Shown in pieces: positions 1-7,921 of a DNA stretch of 14,460 bases. Made by a program: the position numbers and the translations under genes. Position 1 is the first letter of the stretch. Each line of letters opens with the position of its first letter. Origin of the DNA: an uncultured Bacilli bacterium (GTDB lineage: Bacteria; Bacillota_I; Bacilli_A; RF39; UBA660); contig CATKYP010000009.1 of assembly GCA_949840855.1 (NCBI GenBank), positions 1 to 14,460 of the forward strand. Reading direction: 5' to 3'. The notes under the pieces were generated by a model. That model did no database searches. It was not told the DNA's origin and saw only the letters and a list, made by a program, of their open reading frames with translations.

Positions 1-253
1 TTGATATACTTTTATTATTTAATATATTTATAAGAATATTATTTTGAATTTTTTTTAGTAAATAACTAGGTTCATATATAGTTCTATAACTACCATCTTT
101 TTTAAGAATCTTAAATATTTTATAATTATTTTTTGTATTATTAGAAATAGAATACAACTTTTTAATCTTATCTTTATCACTTATATTTTCATCAATAAGA
201 TTAAGAGATAATAAGAATTCTATACACAATTCTTTATTTATATATTTCCACAC
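1..253 (-). CDS. Retron-type reverse transcriptase, N-terminal part (runs off left edge)
   Basis: Only the first 84 codons are in the window. The protein would copy part of the adjacent msr-msd RNA into a branched RNA-DNA hybrid (msDNA). After a short, mostly helical N-terminal region, residues 44-78 show the pattern typical of retron RTs: Y-K-I-F-K-I, then KKDG-x-YRTI, then EPS-x-LLKKIQ and NILINIL. This is the region before and including RT motif 1. Group II intron RTs have a different pattern here (basic residues and DRVVQ). The start is GTG at 253-251, chosen because GGGAGG at 267-262 lies 8 bases upstream and no in-frame ATG is available. The catalytic YxDD motif and any fused or downstream effector would lie beyond the window. 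The retron RNA directly upstream strongly supports the call. Confidence 0.86.
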   Translation of the reverse strand, partial: MWKYINKELCIEFLLSLNLIDENISDKDKIKKLYSISNNTKNNYKIFKILKKDGSYRTIYEPSYLLKKIQNNILINILNNKSIS

Positions 254-270
254 TCCTATTACCTCCCAAA

Positions 271-279
271 TAAGCAATA
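271..279 (-). repeat. Retron a2 arm (inverted repeat with a1)
   Basis: TATTGCTTA on the minus strand pairs with a1 at 421-413. It lies just 3' of the msd hairpin and 4 bases before the GGGAGG ribosome binding site of the RT, which is the expected retron order. Confidence 0.8.
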
Positions 280-412
280 CTATAAATATTGTAATATGTA
301 GATGGAGTGTACTACATAAAGTGTAGAAAATCTCCATTGAAATATTACAATTATAAAATCCATATAACATATGCTCTTTAACGACTCGCTAAAAAGGGAA
401 AAATCCATTCAC

Positions 413-421
413 TATTGCTTA
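413..421 (-). repeat. Retron a1 arm (inverted repeat with a2)
   Basis: The nine bases TAAGCAATA on the minus strand are perfectly complementary to TATTGCTTA at 279-271. A G-U pair (422 with 270) could add one more base pair. In retrons this a1/a2 duplex closes the msr-msd fold and is needed for reverse transcription to start. Confidence 0.8.
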
Positions 422-429
422 CATCAAAT

Positions 430-457
430 ATTGTATCAAAATATCAAAAAAAGTAAA
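430..457 (-). promoter_or_regulatory. Candidate retron promoter (extended -10)
   Basis: TGATACAAT at 438-430 on the minus strand is an extended -10 box (TG-N-TACAAT). A start about 7 bases downstream would fall near 423, just before a1, so the transcript would begin almost exactly at the retron RNA. The -35 is weak: TTTACT at 457-452 with a 16-base spacer, overlapping the eno terminator stem. Confidence 0.6.
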
Positions 458-477
458 ATAAAATATTATCTTACTTT
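446..477 (-). terminator. Rho-independent terminator of eno
   Basis: On the minus strand, 477-466 pairs with 461-450 as a 12-bp stem containing one G-U pair, with loop TATT, followed by a T run to 446. It begins 12 bases after the eno stop codon. The stem is nearly all A-T. It separates eno from the retron. Confidence 0.75.
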
Positions 478-488
478 ATTAAATACAA

Positions 489-1742
489 CTATAGTCTAGA
501 AATCTCTTCCTCAATTCTTATTAATTGATTATATTTACAAATTCTATCACTTCTAGACATAGAACCTGTTTTAATTTGTCCCAAATCAAGTCCTACTGAT
601 AAATCAGCAATAGTTGTATCTTCTGTCTCTCCACTTCTATGAGAAAGAACAGTATTATACCCATTACTACGGGCGAGTTCAATTGCTTCAAAAGTTTCAG
701 TAACAGTACCTATTTGATTTACTTTAAGAAGTATTGCATTTCCAGCCTTCACATCAATTCCCTTTTGTAAATATTCTTTATTAGTTACGAATAAATCATC
801 ACCAACTAGTTGAATCTTATCACCAAGTTTTTCAGTAACTTTACTAAATCCTTCCCAATCATTTTCATCAACTGGATCTTCAATAGATATAATAGGATAA
901 TTAGAAATTAATTTCTCATAAAAATCAATAAGTTCATCAGTTGTAAGCTCTTCACCAGTTGAGCAATGAAATTTATACTTTTTTAAATCCTTATCATAAA
1001 ATTCTGAAGCTGCAACATCAATTGCATAACAAACATCTTTTCCTGGTTCATAACCAGCTCTCTTAACCGCTTCTGTAATTAATTCGAATCCCTCTTCATT
1101 ACTTTGAAGATCAGGTGCAAAACCACCTTCATCTCCAACACCTGTTGAATATCCTTTCTCATTAAGAACTTTCTTTAAGCTATGGAATACTTCAGCACCA
1201 ACTCTTAATCTTTCTCGAATAGTGTCTCTCTGAGGAATAATCATAAACTCCTGAAAATCAACTTTATTATCTGCGTGAGCTCCACCATTTATAATATTCA
1301 TCATAGGATAAGGAAGTGACATATTTTCATTACCAAACTTTTCATTAACATACTTATAAAGTGCTATTCCTTCTGAATTAGCACTCGCTTTTAATACAGC
1401 CATACTAATTCCAAGTATTGCATTAGCACCATACTTGCTTTTAGTTTTTGTTCCATCAGCCTCTATCATTTTATAATCAATTTCCTTTTGATTAGAAGCA
1501 TCCATTCCAATAACAAGTTCCTTCAAAGGACCATTAACATTATTAACCGCATTAAGTACACCCTTACCGTTATATCTATCTCCTCCATCCCTCAGTTCAA
1601 GAGCTTCTCTCTCTCCTGTTGAAGCACCACTAGGTACAATAGCACGTCCCATACTTCCGTCTTCTAGAAATACATCTACTTCAACTGTCGGATTTCCTCT
1701 TGAATCCAATACTTCTCTTCCTACTACATCAACTATTTTCAT
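489..1742 (-). CDS. eno: Enolase (phosphopyruvate hydratase)
   Basis: Cytoplasmic glycolytic enzyme that converts 2-phosphoglycerate to phosphoenolpyruvate. The protein is 417 aa, slightly shorter than the usual ~430, with a short C-terminus. Visible motifs are SGASTGEREALELRD (38-52), GANAILG (105-111), QEFMIIP (164-170), VGDEGGFAP (202-210) with proposed catalytic Glu205, metal ligands Asp242, Glu288 and the GDD at 314-316, catalytic Lys340 in LLKVNQ, SHRSGETEDT (367-376) and IKTG (390-393). The start ATG at 1742 is preceded by AAAGGAG at 1755-1749. It lies 35 bases after murD on the same strand, so co-transcription is likely. A TATAAT at 1782-1777 overlapping the murD stop could give eno extra transcription, but no good -35 accompanies it. 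Confidence 0.98.
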   Translation of the reverse strand: MKIVDVVGREVLDSRGNPTVEVDVFLEDGSMGRAIVPSGASTGEREALELRDGGDRYNGKGVLNAVNNVNGPLKELVIGMDASNQKEIDYKMIEADGTKTKSKYGANAILGISMAVLKASANSEGIALYKYVNEKFGNENMSLPYPMMNIINGGAHADNKVDFQEFMIIPQRDTIRERLRVGAEVFHSLKKVLNEKGYSTGVGDEGGFAPDLQSNEEGFELITEAVKRAGYEPGKDVCYAIDVAASEFYDKDLKKYKFHCSTGEELTTDELIDFYEKLISNYPIISIEDPVDENDWEGFSKVTEKLGDKIQLVGDDLFVTNKEYLQKGIDVKAGNAILLKVNQIGTVTETFEAIELARSNGYNTVLSHRSGETEDTTIADLSVGLDLGQIKTGSMSRSDRICKYNQLIRIEEEISRL

Positions 1743-1777
1743 AATATTCTCCTTTCAATTAATGAGTACAAATAACA

Positions 1778-3114
1778 TTATAAGTCATTTAACTCCCTTA
1801 CAAATTTCTTAAATTCATCTCCTCTAACCTCACATCTCTCATATTGATCCCACGAGGCAGAAGCTGGAGATAATAGAACAACATCCCCACTTTCTGCTAT
1901 TTCACGAATTTTAACAAAGCTATCTTTTAGATGTTCAAAAATATAAGTATCTATTCCTATTCTACTACCAAACTCTAAAACTCTTTGTCCACACTCACCA
2001 ATTCCAATAATGGATTTAACATTATTCATATAAGCAGATAACTCTGAAAAGTCTTGACCTCTTTCTAAACCTCCTAAAATAATAATAGTAGGTTCTTTAA
2101 ATGATGATAATGCTATTTGACTACATTTTATATTAGTAGCTTCTGTATCATTATAGTATCTAACACCTCTTACTGTATCCACATATTCTAATCTATGTTC
2201 TACTCCTCTAAAATTAGATATTACATTTTTTATAATATCATTACTTACATCAAACTCTTTGCTAATCATTATCGCTGATATACAGTTTTCAACATTATGT
2301 ATACCAGGTATTTTAATATCATTTATACTAATAATTTCTTCATCATAATAATAAATATTATTATCTTTTAAATATCCACCACTAATCTCTCTTATACTAG
2401 AAAAATACTTAACTTCACTTTTGATATTACATCATTATTCTCAAAATTTAATATCGAAATATCTTTATCTTTTTGATTTCTAAACATTTTAGACTTAACA
2501 AACTTATAGTTTTCATAAGTACCTAAAAAATCAATATGTGCTGGACTATAATTAGTAATTAATGCTATATCTGGTTTAAAATCTATAAAATTTGTACTTT
2601 GCTGGCAACTAACTTCCATTACCAAGATATCTTCTTCTTTTATATCATCTAAAATACTGCATAAAGGAAATCCTATATTACCAACCAAATGAACTCTAGA
2701 ACCAAATGCTTCTTTCAAAATCTCATAAGTAAGTGTTGTTGTTGTTGTTTTACCATTTGTACCAGTAATTCCTATCAATTTAATATTATCTGGTAATAAA
2801 TGATATCCAACTTCAACCTCATTGATAACTGGAATATTTAACTCCTCTGCTTTTAAAACATATTTATGATCTAGTCTAATACCAGGATTCTTAACTAAAT
2901 AATCAAAACTATCGTCTAACAAGTCATCAGGATGACTACCAAAAAATAATTCAACACCTAAATTTTTCAATTCTTCAACCTGTAAAAAATCTTGCTCCTC
3001 TATAGACTTAATATCATTTAATATAACTTTATTACCTAAAGAAGCTAATACCTTGGCACAACTATAACCACTCTTAGCCATACCAAGTATCAATAATTTC
3101 TTATCCTTAAACAC
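1778..3114 (-). pseudogene. murD: UDP-N-acetylmuramoylalanine-D-glutamate ligase, single-base frameshift
   Basis: MurD adds D-glutamate to UDP-MurNAc-L-Ala in cytoplasmic peptidoglycan synthesis. The 5' reading frame carries the N-terminal Rossmann-like domain (LLILGMAKSGYSCAKVL), the ATP loop GITGTNGKTTTT and the NYSPAHIDFLGT region, then ends early at TAA 2394-2392. The rest continues in another frame: KYFSSIREISGGYL, PGIHNVENC, the C-terminal domain HRLEYV, NDTEATN, ILGGLERGQDF, and LLSPASASWDQY near the end. Restoring one A in the A-run at 2422-2419 joins the two as ISKSEVKYFSS, giving about 445 aa, the normal family length. No other lesion is visible, so this is either a sequencing/assembly indel or a very recent mutation. 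GTG at 3114 is the likelier start (AGGTG six bases upstream at 3125-3121); GTG at 3123 lies inside that site. Confidence 0.9.
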
Positions 3115-3131
3115 ATATATCACCTAATACT

Positions 3132-3160
3132 ATTATACTACAAATATTCTATTTTCAAAA
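3132..3160 (-). promoter_or_regulatory. Candidate murD-eno promoter
   Basis: Minus-strand TTTTGA (3160-3155), a 17-base spacer, then a perfect TATAAT (3137-3132). The -10 is strong and the -35 weak. It lies just upstream of the murD ribosome binding site and overlaps the divergent femX promoter at the -35. Confidence 0.55.
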
Positions 3161-3180
3161 CTAAAATACTTTGATATAAT
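3152..3180 (+). promoter_or_regulatory. Candidate promoter of the FemABX gene
   Basis: TTTTCA (3152-3157), a 17-base spacer, then TATAAT (3175-3180), 26 bases before the ATG. Its -35 is the opposite arm of the same TTTTCAAAA palindrome used by the murD promoter. Confidence 0.55.
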
Positions 3181-3206
3181 TAAAATGAAAAAATTAAGGA
3201 GGAGCT

Positions 3207-4487
3207 ATGAAGATAATTACCCTAACGGAAATAGAATTCGATGAATATGCAAAGTATCATAAATATAGTAACTATTATCAAACCTCTTCCTACGGAAATA
3301 CAATGAAAAGTAACGGTTTTAGTATTCACTATCTAGGTTTTAAAAATGATACTAACAATCTAATAGGTGCTTCCCTAATAGTATATAAAGAAATTTTTAT
3401 GTCAAAAAAAATAGCCTATGCTCCACGCGGACTTCTTTTTGATTATACAAATCCAATATTGTTAAAAGAATTAACTGAAAAATTAAAACAAGTCTTAGGA
3501 AAACAAGGCTTTATAATTTTAAGAATGGATCCATATATTATTGCAACTATTAGAAATAAAAACGGTAAAGTAATAAATATGAATAAAGAAATAAATAACA
3601 TTATGCAAAATATCAAAAAAGCTGATTTTAATTATAAAGGTCAAAATAAATACTTTGAAAATGAACTACCTAGATATGAGGCTATTTGCCCACTAAATAA
3701 TGATACTAGAACAATTTTCCAACAACTATCTAAACGAACAAGAAGGAAAATAAATAGAGCTTCAGGTTGTGGTATTACAATCTTTAATGATCCAGAAAAA
3801 AGAACAGAAAAATTATATGAGCTTATAAAAACTAAAACTAATTTACCTATAAAGTACATAAATGACTTAGTAAAAAATTATCCACAAAGTAATATTTATT
3901 ATGCTATACTAAACACTGACTCTTTTGTAATTGAAGCAAAAAAAAGGTATGAAAAAGAACTAGAAAAAAATGAAATTTTAGCAAATAAAATTCAAAATAT
4001 CAGAAACAGAATAAATAATATAAAATCAAAATATCTAAATGCAAAAATGGAATCAGACAAATTAATTAATACTTATAAAAATGATTTAGTATTAGCTACA
4101 GAATTATTGAAAAAATATCCAAAAGGACTAATTATAGGTGCAACCTTAACTATAGAGTATAATAACACCACAAATATAATAATAGATGGCTTCGATAAAA
4201 AATTTTCTCACTTAAATTGTAATTATTTAACTAAATGGTATATTATAAATGAATCAAAAAACAAAGGAATAAATTATGTCAATTTTAATGCTATAGTAGG
4301 AGAATTTAAACAAAAAAATGCATATAAACAACTCAATGAAATGAAATTAGGGTTTAATACGATCCCAACAGAATACATTGGAGAATTTGACTTAGTACTA
4401 AATAAATTCAACTATACAATATACAAAAATTTTAGTAAAGATAAAAATTATAAACTAAAAGCAGAATTATCAAAAAAAGACACATAA
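3207..4487 (+). CDS. FemABX-family peptidoglycan interpeptide-bridge aminoacyltransferase
   Basis: FemABX enzymes move amino acids from aminoacyl-tRNA to the side chain of lipid-linked peptidoglycan precursors, building the cross-bridge at the inner face of the membrane. The 426-aa length fits. Visible family features are YYQTSSYG (23-30), IAYAPRG...FDY (69-80), ILRMDPY (104-110), SKRTRRKINRA (175-185), a highly charged coiled-coil hairpin at about 241-303 (the FemA helical arm that contacts tRNA), a returning GNAT-like half with IIIDGFDKKF (324-333), and FNAIVGEF (360-367). The start ATG is preceded by AAGGAGG at 3196-3202 with a short 4-base gap. It diverges from murD, consistent with a wall-synthesis role. 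Which amino acid is added cannot be told from sequence alone (FemA, FemX, MurM and VanK look alike). Confidence 0.9.
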   Translation: MKIITLTEIEFDEYAKYHKYSNYYQTSSYGNTMKSNGFSIHYLGFKNDTNNLIGASLIVYKEIFMSKKIAYAPRGLLFDYTNPILLKELTEKLKQVLGKQGFIILRMDPYIIATIRNKNGKVINMNKEINNIMQNIKKADFNYKGQNKYFENELPRYEAICPLNNDTRTIFQQLSKRTRRKINRASGCGITIFNDPEKRTEKLYELIKTKTNLPIKYINDLVKNYPQSNIYYAILNTDSFVIEAKKRYEKELEKNEILANKIQNIRNRINNIKSKYLNAKMESDKLINTYKNDLVLATELLKKYPKGLIIGATLTIEYNNTTNIIIDGFDKKFSHLNCNYLTKWYIINESKNKGINYVNFNAIVGEFKQKNAYKQLNEMKLGFNTIPTEYIGEFDLVLNKFNYTIYKNFSKDKNYKLKAELSKKDT

Positions 4488-4515
4488 ATATTGGATCTAC
4501 TTCCAATATTTTTTT
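4486..4515 (+). terminator. Rho-independent terminator after the FemABX gene
   Basis: AAATATTGGA (4486-4495) pairs with TCCAATATTT (4502-4511), loop TCTACT, with T's running to 4515. The stem starts within the stop codon. Confidence 0.85.
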
Positions 4516-4537
4516 ACTATATAAACTTTATACATAC

Positions 4538-4562
4538 AAAAAAAGCAAGAAATCTTGCTTTT
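4538..4562 (-). terminator. Rho-independent terminator of tuf
   Basis: On the minus strand AAAAGCAAG pairs with CTTGCTTTT (4562-4554 with 4549-4541), loop ATTT, and T's continue to 4538. It lies 7 bases after the tuf stop and closes the str operon, facing the FemABX terminator in a convergent layout. Confidence 0.88.
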
Positions 4563-4569
4563 CAACTTA

Positions 4570-5754
4570 TTATTCAATAACTTCTGAAACAACTCCAGCA
4601 CCAACTGTACGTCCACCCTCACGAATAGAGAATTTAGTACCTTGCTCAAGAGCTATTGGGTGAATTAATTCAACATCAAAGTTAATATTATCACCTGGCA
4701 TAACCATTTCAGTACCCTCTGGTAAATCAATAACACCAGTTACGTCTGTAGTTCTAAAATAGAATTGAGGACGATAGTTTGTAAAGAATGGTGTATGGCG
4801 TCCGCCTTCTTCTTTAGTTAGTATATAAACAGAAGCTTTAAATTTAGTATGTGGAGTAACTGAACCAGGTTTAGCAAGTACTTGACCACGCTCAACTTGT
4901 TCACGTGAAATACCACGAAGTAAGATACCAGCATTATCTCCAGCTTCAGCATAATCTAGTTGTTTTCTAAACATTTCAATTCCTGTTGCAACAGTCTTCT
5001 GAGTATCTTTAATACCAACAATTTCAACTTCATCATTAAGTTTTAATTGACCACGTTCAACACGTCCAGTAACAACTGTTCCACGTCCAGTGATTGTAAA
5101 TACATCCTCAATACTCATTAGGAATGGTTTAGCATTATCTCTTTCAGGAGTTGGAATCCATTCATCAACAGCAGCCATTAACTCGTCGATTTTAGCTCCC
5201 CAACTTTCATCACCTTCAAGTGATTTTAATGCAGAACCACGTATTATTGGTGTATTATCACCATCATAATCATATTCAGTTAATAAATCACGAATTTCCA
5301 TTTCTACTAAATCAAGTAACTCAGGATCATCAACCATATCACACTTATTCATAAACACAACCATTTTAGGTACACCTACTTGACGAGCAAGTAAGATATG
5401 TTCACGAGTTTGTGCCATAGGTCCATCGGTTGCAGCAATAACAAGTATTGCCCCATCCATTTGAGCAGCACCAGTAATCATATTCTTAACATAATCAGCA
5501 TGCCCAGGACAATCTACGTGTGCATAATGTCTCTTATCTGTACTATATTCAATATGAGCAGTATTAATAGTAATACCACGTTCTCTCTCTTCTGGTGCTT
5601 TATCAATATTAGCGAAATCAACTGCTTCATTACCATTTTTACCAGCTAATCTTTTAGAAATAGCAGCACTAAGAGTAGTTTTACCATGATCTACGTGTCC
5701 AATTGTACCAATGTTAACATGTGGCTTTGAACGATCATATTTTGCTTTTGCCAT
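4570..5754 (-). CDS. tuf: Elongation factor Tu
   Basis: GTPase that delivers aminoacyl-tRNA to the ribosomal A site. With the start at 5754 (MAKAKYDRSK) the protein is 394 aa, the standard length. An upstream in-frame ATG at 5820 would add 22 unrelated residues, but AAGGAGG at 5770-5764 lies 9 bases before 5754 and settles the start. Motifs: G1 GHVDHGKT (19-26), switch I ending RGITINT (59-65), G3 DCPGH with catalytic His85, G4 NKCD (136-139), SALK for G5, then beta-barrel domains 2 and 3 ending GAGVVSEVIE. It is the last gene of the str operon, with its own likely promoter in the fusA-tuf gap. Confidence 0.98.
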   Translation of the reverse strand: MAKAKYDRSKPHVNIGTIGHVDHGKTTLSAAISKRLAGKNGNEAVDFANIDKAPEERERGITINTAHIEYSTDKRHYAHVDCPGHADYVKNMITGAAQMDGAILVIAATDGPMAQTREHILLARQVGVPKMVVFMNKCDMVDDPELLDLVEMEIRDLLTEYDYDGDNTPIIRGSALKSLEGDESWGAKIDELMAAVDEWIPTPERDNAKPFLMSIEDVFTITGRGTVVTGRVERGQLKLNDEVEIVGIKDTQKTVATGIEMFRKQLDYAEAGDNAGILLRGISREQVERGQVLAKPGSVTPHTKFKASVYILTKEEGGRHTPFFTNYRPQFYFRTTDVTGVIDLPEGTEMVMPGDNINFDVELIHPIALEQGTKFSIREGGRTVGAGVVSEVIE

Positions 5755-5791
5755 AATATTTTTCCTCCTTTTATAAATTATTACAACATAT

Positions 5792-5820
5792 ATTCTATCT
5801 AATAATTGAAGTTTTTTCAA
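5792..5820 (-). promoter_or_regulatory. Candidate internal promoter for tuf
   Basis: Minus-strand TTGAAA (5820-5815), an exact 17-base spacer, then TAGAAT (5797-5792), in the 86-base fusA-tuf gap. It would let tuf be expressed above the rest of the operon, which fits the high demand for EF-Tu. Confidence 0.65.
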
Positions 5821-5840
5821 CTATTTTGATACATTTTTAA

Positions 5841-7910
5841 TTAATTTCCACTTTTTTTAATTATTTCTTCAGAAATACTTTTTGGTACTTCTTCATAATG
5901 ATCAAAGAACATTACAAAGTTAGCTCTACCCTGTGTATTGCTTCTAAGAGAAGTGGCATATCCAAACATTTCTGAAAGTGGTACCATAGCACTTAATTTA
6001 ACAGCACCAAGTTGCGTATCTTGACCAAGTGGTTTACCGCGGCGACCTGTTAAATCTCCCATTACATTACCAAAATATTCTTCTGGTGTTGTAACATCAA
6101 CTTTCATAATTGGCTCTAATATAACAGGCTTACATTTATTTTTCATTTCCTTAACAGCTAAACTAGCAGCAACTTTAAATGCCATTTCATTTGAGTCAAC
6201 ATCGTGATAACTACCATCATGTAAAGTAGCACGTACATTTATCATTGGATATCCTGCAAGAACACCATTTTGAAGAGCTTCTTGTAATCCTTTATCAACA
6301 ACTGGTATATATTCACGAGGAACAACACCACCAACTACTTTATCAACAAATTCATAAGCTTTATCTTCAATTGGTTCAAATTCAACCCAAACATGACCAT
6401 ACTGTCCACGTCCACCAGATTGTTTAATATATTTTCCTTCACAGTCACCCATTTGTTTTATAGTCTCACGATATGCAACTTGTGGTCTACCAACATTAGC
6501 CTCCACATTAAATTCACGTTTCATTCTATCAACTATAACATCAAGATGTAACTCACCCATACCAGCAATAACAGTTTGACCTGTTTCATGATCAGTATGA
6601 ACTTTAAATGTAGGATCTTCTTCTGCTAATTTTTGAAGAGCAATTGCCATTTTATCTTGATCAGCTTTTGTTTTAGGCTCAACTGCAAGTTCAATAACTG
6701 GTTCAGGAACAGCTAAGCTTTCAAGAATAACAGAATTTTTATCGTCACACAAAGTATCACCTGTTGTTGTATTCTTAAGTCCTACTGCAGCAGCAATATC
6801 ACCTGTATATACATCTGAAATTTCTTGACGAGTATTTGCATGCATTTGAAGTATACGACCAATTCTTTCCTTAGAATCTTTTGTTGAATTTAATACATAA
6901 CTACCACTACTTAAGTGGCCAGAATATACTCTAAAGAATGTAAGACGTCCAACAAATGGATCTGTCATAACCTTAAATGCTAATGCACTAAATGGTTGTT
7001 TATCATCAGGATGACGTTCTACTTCTTTTCCATCTTTATCAGTTCCAGTAATTGATGGAATATCAAGCGGACTAGGTAAATAATCAGCAACTGCATCAAG
7101 AAGTAATTTTATTCCCTTATTACCTAAAGCTGTACCACACATAACTGGGAAAAATTCTGCTTTTAAAACTCCTGTTCTAATTGCTTTTTTAATCATCTCA
7201 ACAGAAATTTCTCCACCTTCAAGATATACTTCCATTAATTCATCATCAAATTCTGCTATAATCTCTATTAATTCAGCACGTTTTTCTTCTGCAATTGCTA
7301 CTAAATCAGCAGGAAGTTCAATCTCCTCTGCTTCTTCTTCTGGTTTACCATCATAATGATATGCCTTCATTGCAACCAAATCAATAATACCATTAAATTG
7401 ATCCTCTGCACCAATAGGCCATTCAATAGGAGCATATTTTACACCTAATCTTTGTCCAATTGATTTTAAACTAAATTCAAAATCTGCTCCCATTTTATCC
7501 ATTTTATTTGCAAAAATAATTCTAGGAACTTTAAATTCAGAAGCCTGTCTCCAAACAGTTTCAGTTTGAGGTTCTACCCCTGCTTGTGCATCAATTAAAG
7601 CAACTGCACCATCAAGTACACGTAAACTTCTACTAACTTCAATAGTAAAATCAACGTGACCAGGAGTATCAATTATATTAAAACGATATCCCTTCCAATG
7701 TGCAGTAGTTGCAGCAGATGTAATTGTAATACCACGTTCTTGTTCTTGTACCATCCAATCCATTTGAGATTCACCGTCATGTGTTTCTCCAATTTTATGA
7801 ATTTTTCCTGTATGATATAATATACGTTCTGTACTAGTCGTCTTTCCTGCATCAATATGAGCCATAATACCAAAGTTTCTGGTATGCTCTAAAGATGTAT
7901 CTCTTGCCAT
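5841..7910 (-). CDS. fusA: Elongation factor G
   Basis: GTPase that drives ribosomal translocation and, with RRF, ribosome recycling. With the start at 7910 (MARDTSLEHTRNFG) it is 689 aa, the usual size. The reading frame extends six codons upstream, but GGAGG at 7922-7918 is correctly placed for 7910. Motifs: AHIDAGKTT (17-25), RGITI (59-63), DTPGH (81-85), NKMD (135-138), later GMGELHLDVIVDR in domain III, GGRGQYGHVW in domain IV and a normal domain V ending. The TAG stop of rpsG forms the first bases of the fusA ribosome binding site (TAGGAGG), so the two are tightly coupled. Confidence 0.98.
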   Translation of the reverse strand: MARDTSLEHTRNFGIMAHIDAGKTTSTERILYHTGKIHKIGETHDGESQMDWMVQEQERGITITSAATTAHWKGYRFNIIDTPGHVDFTIEVSRSLRVLDGAVALIDAQAGVEPQTETVWRQASEFKVPRIIFANKMDKMGADFEFSLKSIGQRLGVKYAPIEWPIGAEDQFNGIIDLVAMKAYHYDGKPEEEAEEIELPADLVAIAEEKRAELIEIIAEFDDELMEVYLEGGEISVEMIKKAIRTGVLKAEFFPVMCGTALGNKGIKLLLDAVADYLPSPLDIPSITGTDKDGKEVERHPDDKQPFSALAFKVMTDPFVGRLTFFRVYSGHLSSGSYVLNSTKDSKERIGRILQMHANTRQEISDVYTGDIAAAVGLKNTTTGDTLCDDKNSVILESLAVPEPVIELAVEPKTKADQDKMAIALQKLAEEDPTFKVHTDHETGQTVIAGMGELHLDVIVDRMKREFNVEANVGRPQVAYRETIKQMGDCEGKYIKQSGGRGQYGHVWVEFEPIEDKAYEFVDKVVGGVVPREYIPVVDKGLQEALQNGVLAGYPMINVRATLHDGSYHDVDSNEMAFKVAASLAVKEMKNKCKPVILEPIMKVDVTTPEEYFGNVMGDLTGRRGKPLGQDTQLGAVKLSAMVPLSEMFGYATSLRSNTQGRANFVMFFDHYEEVPKSISEEIIKKSGN

Positions 7911-7921
7911 AAATTTTCCTC

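Larger units (their letters stand above)
271..423 (-). ncRNA. Retron msr-msd RNA (template and primer for msDNA)
   Basis: The RNA is read on the minus strand, immediately upstream of the RT gene, as in known retrons. In order it has: a1 at 421-413; TTAGCGAG at 392-385, matching the branch-point context of retron Ec86, with the expected priming G at 389; a small msr hairpin at 373-361 (CATAT, loop GTT, ATATG); a long msd hairpin at 351-288; and a2 at 279-271. The msd hairpin has a 10-bp basal stem (351-342 with 297-288), a 4x4 internal loop, a 6-bp stem ATGGAG/CTCCAT (337-332 with 307-302) and a terminal 5-bp hairpin (326-322 with 316-312). The 3' end of the msd DNA and the exact RNA ends cannot be fixed by eye. 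The gap between a1 and the branch G (~23 nt) is longer than in Ec86. Confidence 0.82.

Noticed and set aside
1..253. Group II intron maturase
   Set aside because: The EPS-x-LLKKIQ pattern and upstream msr-msd fold fit a retron; no intron domain V/VI is seen beside it.
390..516. Enolase C-terminal variant KTGSMSRSDR instead of KTGAPCRSER as a sign of altered function
   Set aside because: Conservative variation of this segment is common among Firmicutes enolases and all catalytic residues are kept. Coordinates given cover the gene's 3' end.
3641..3859. Minus-strand open frame inside the FemABX gene
   Set aside because: Antisense shadow of a well-conserved coding region, without a ribosome binding site.
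5398..5649. Plus-strand open frame of 83 codons inside tuf
   Set aside because: It is antisense to highly conserved EF-Tu GTPase motifs, has no ribosome binding site and encodes low-complexity Ser/Ile/Cys-rich sequence.
6245..7873. Open frames at 6245-6427 (+) and 7673-7873 (-) within fusA
   Set aside because: Both are shadows of EF-G; the codons of fusA explain the base pattern.
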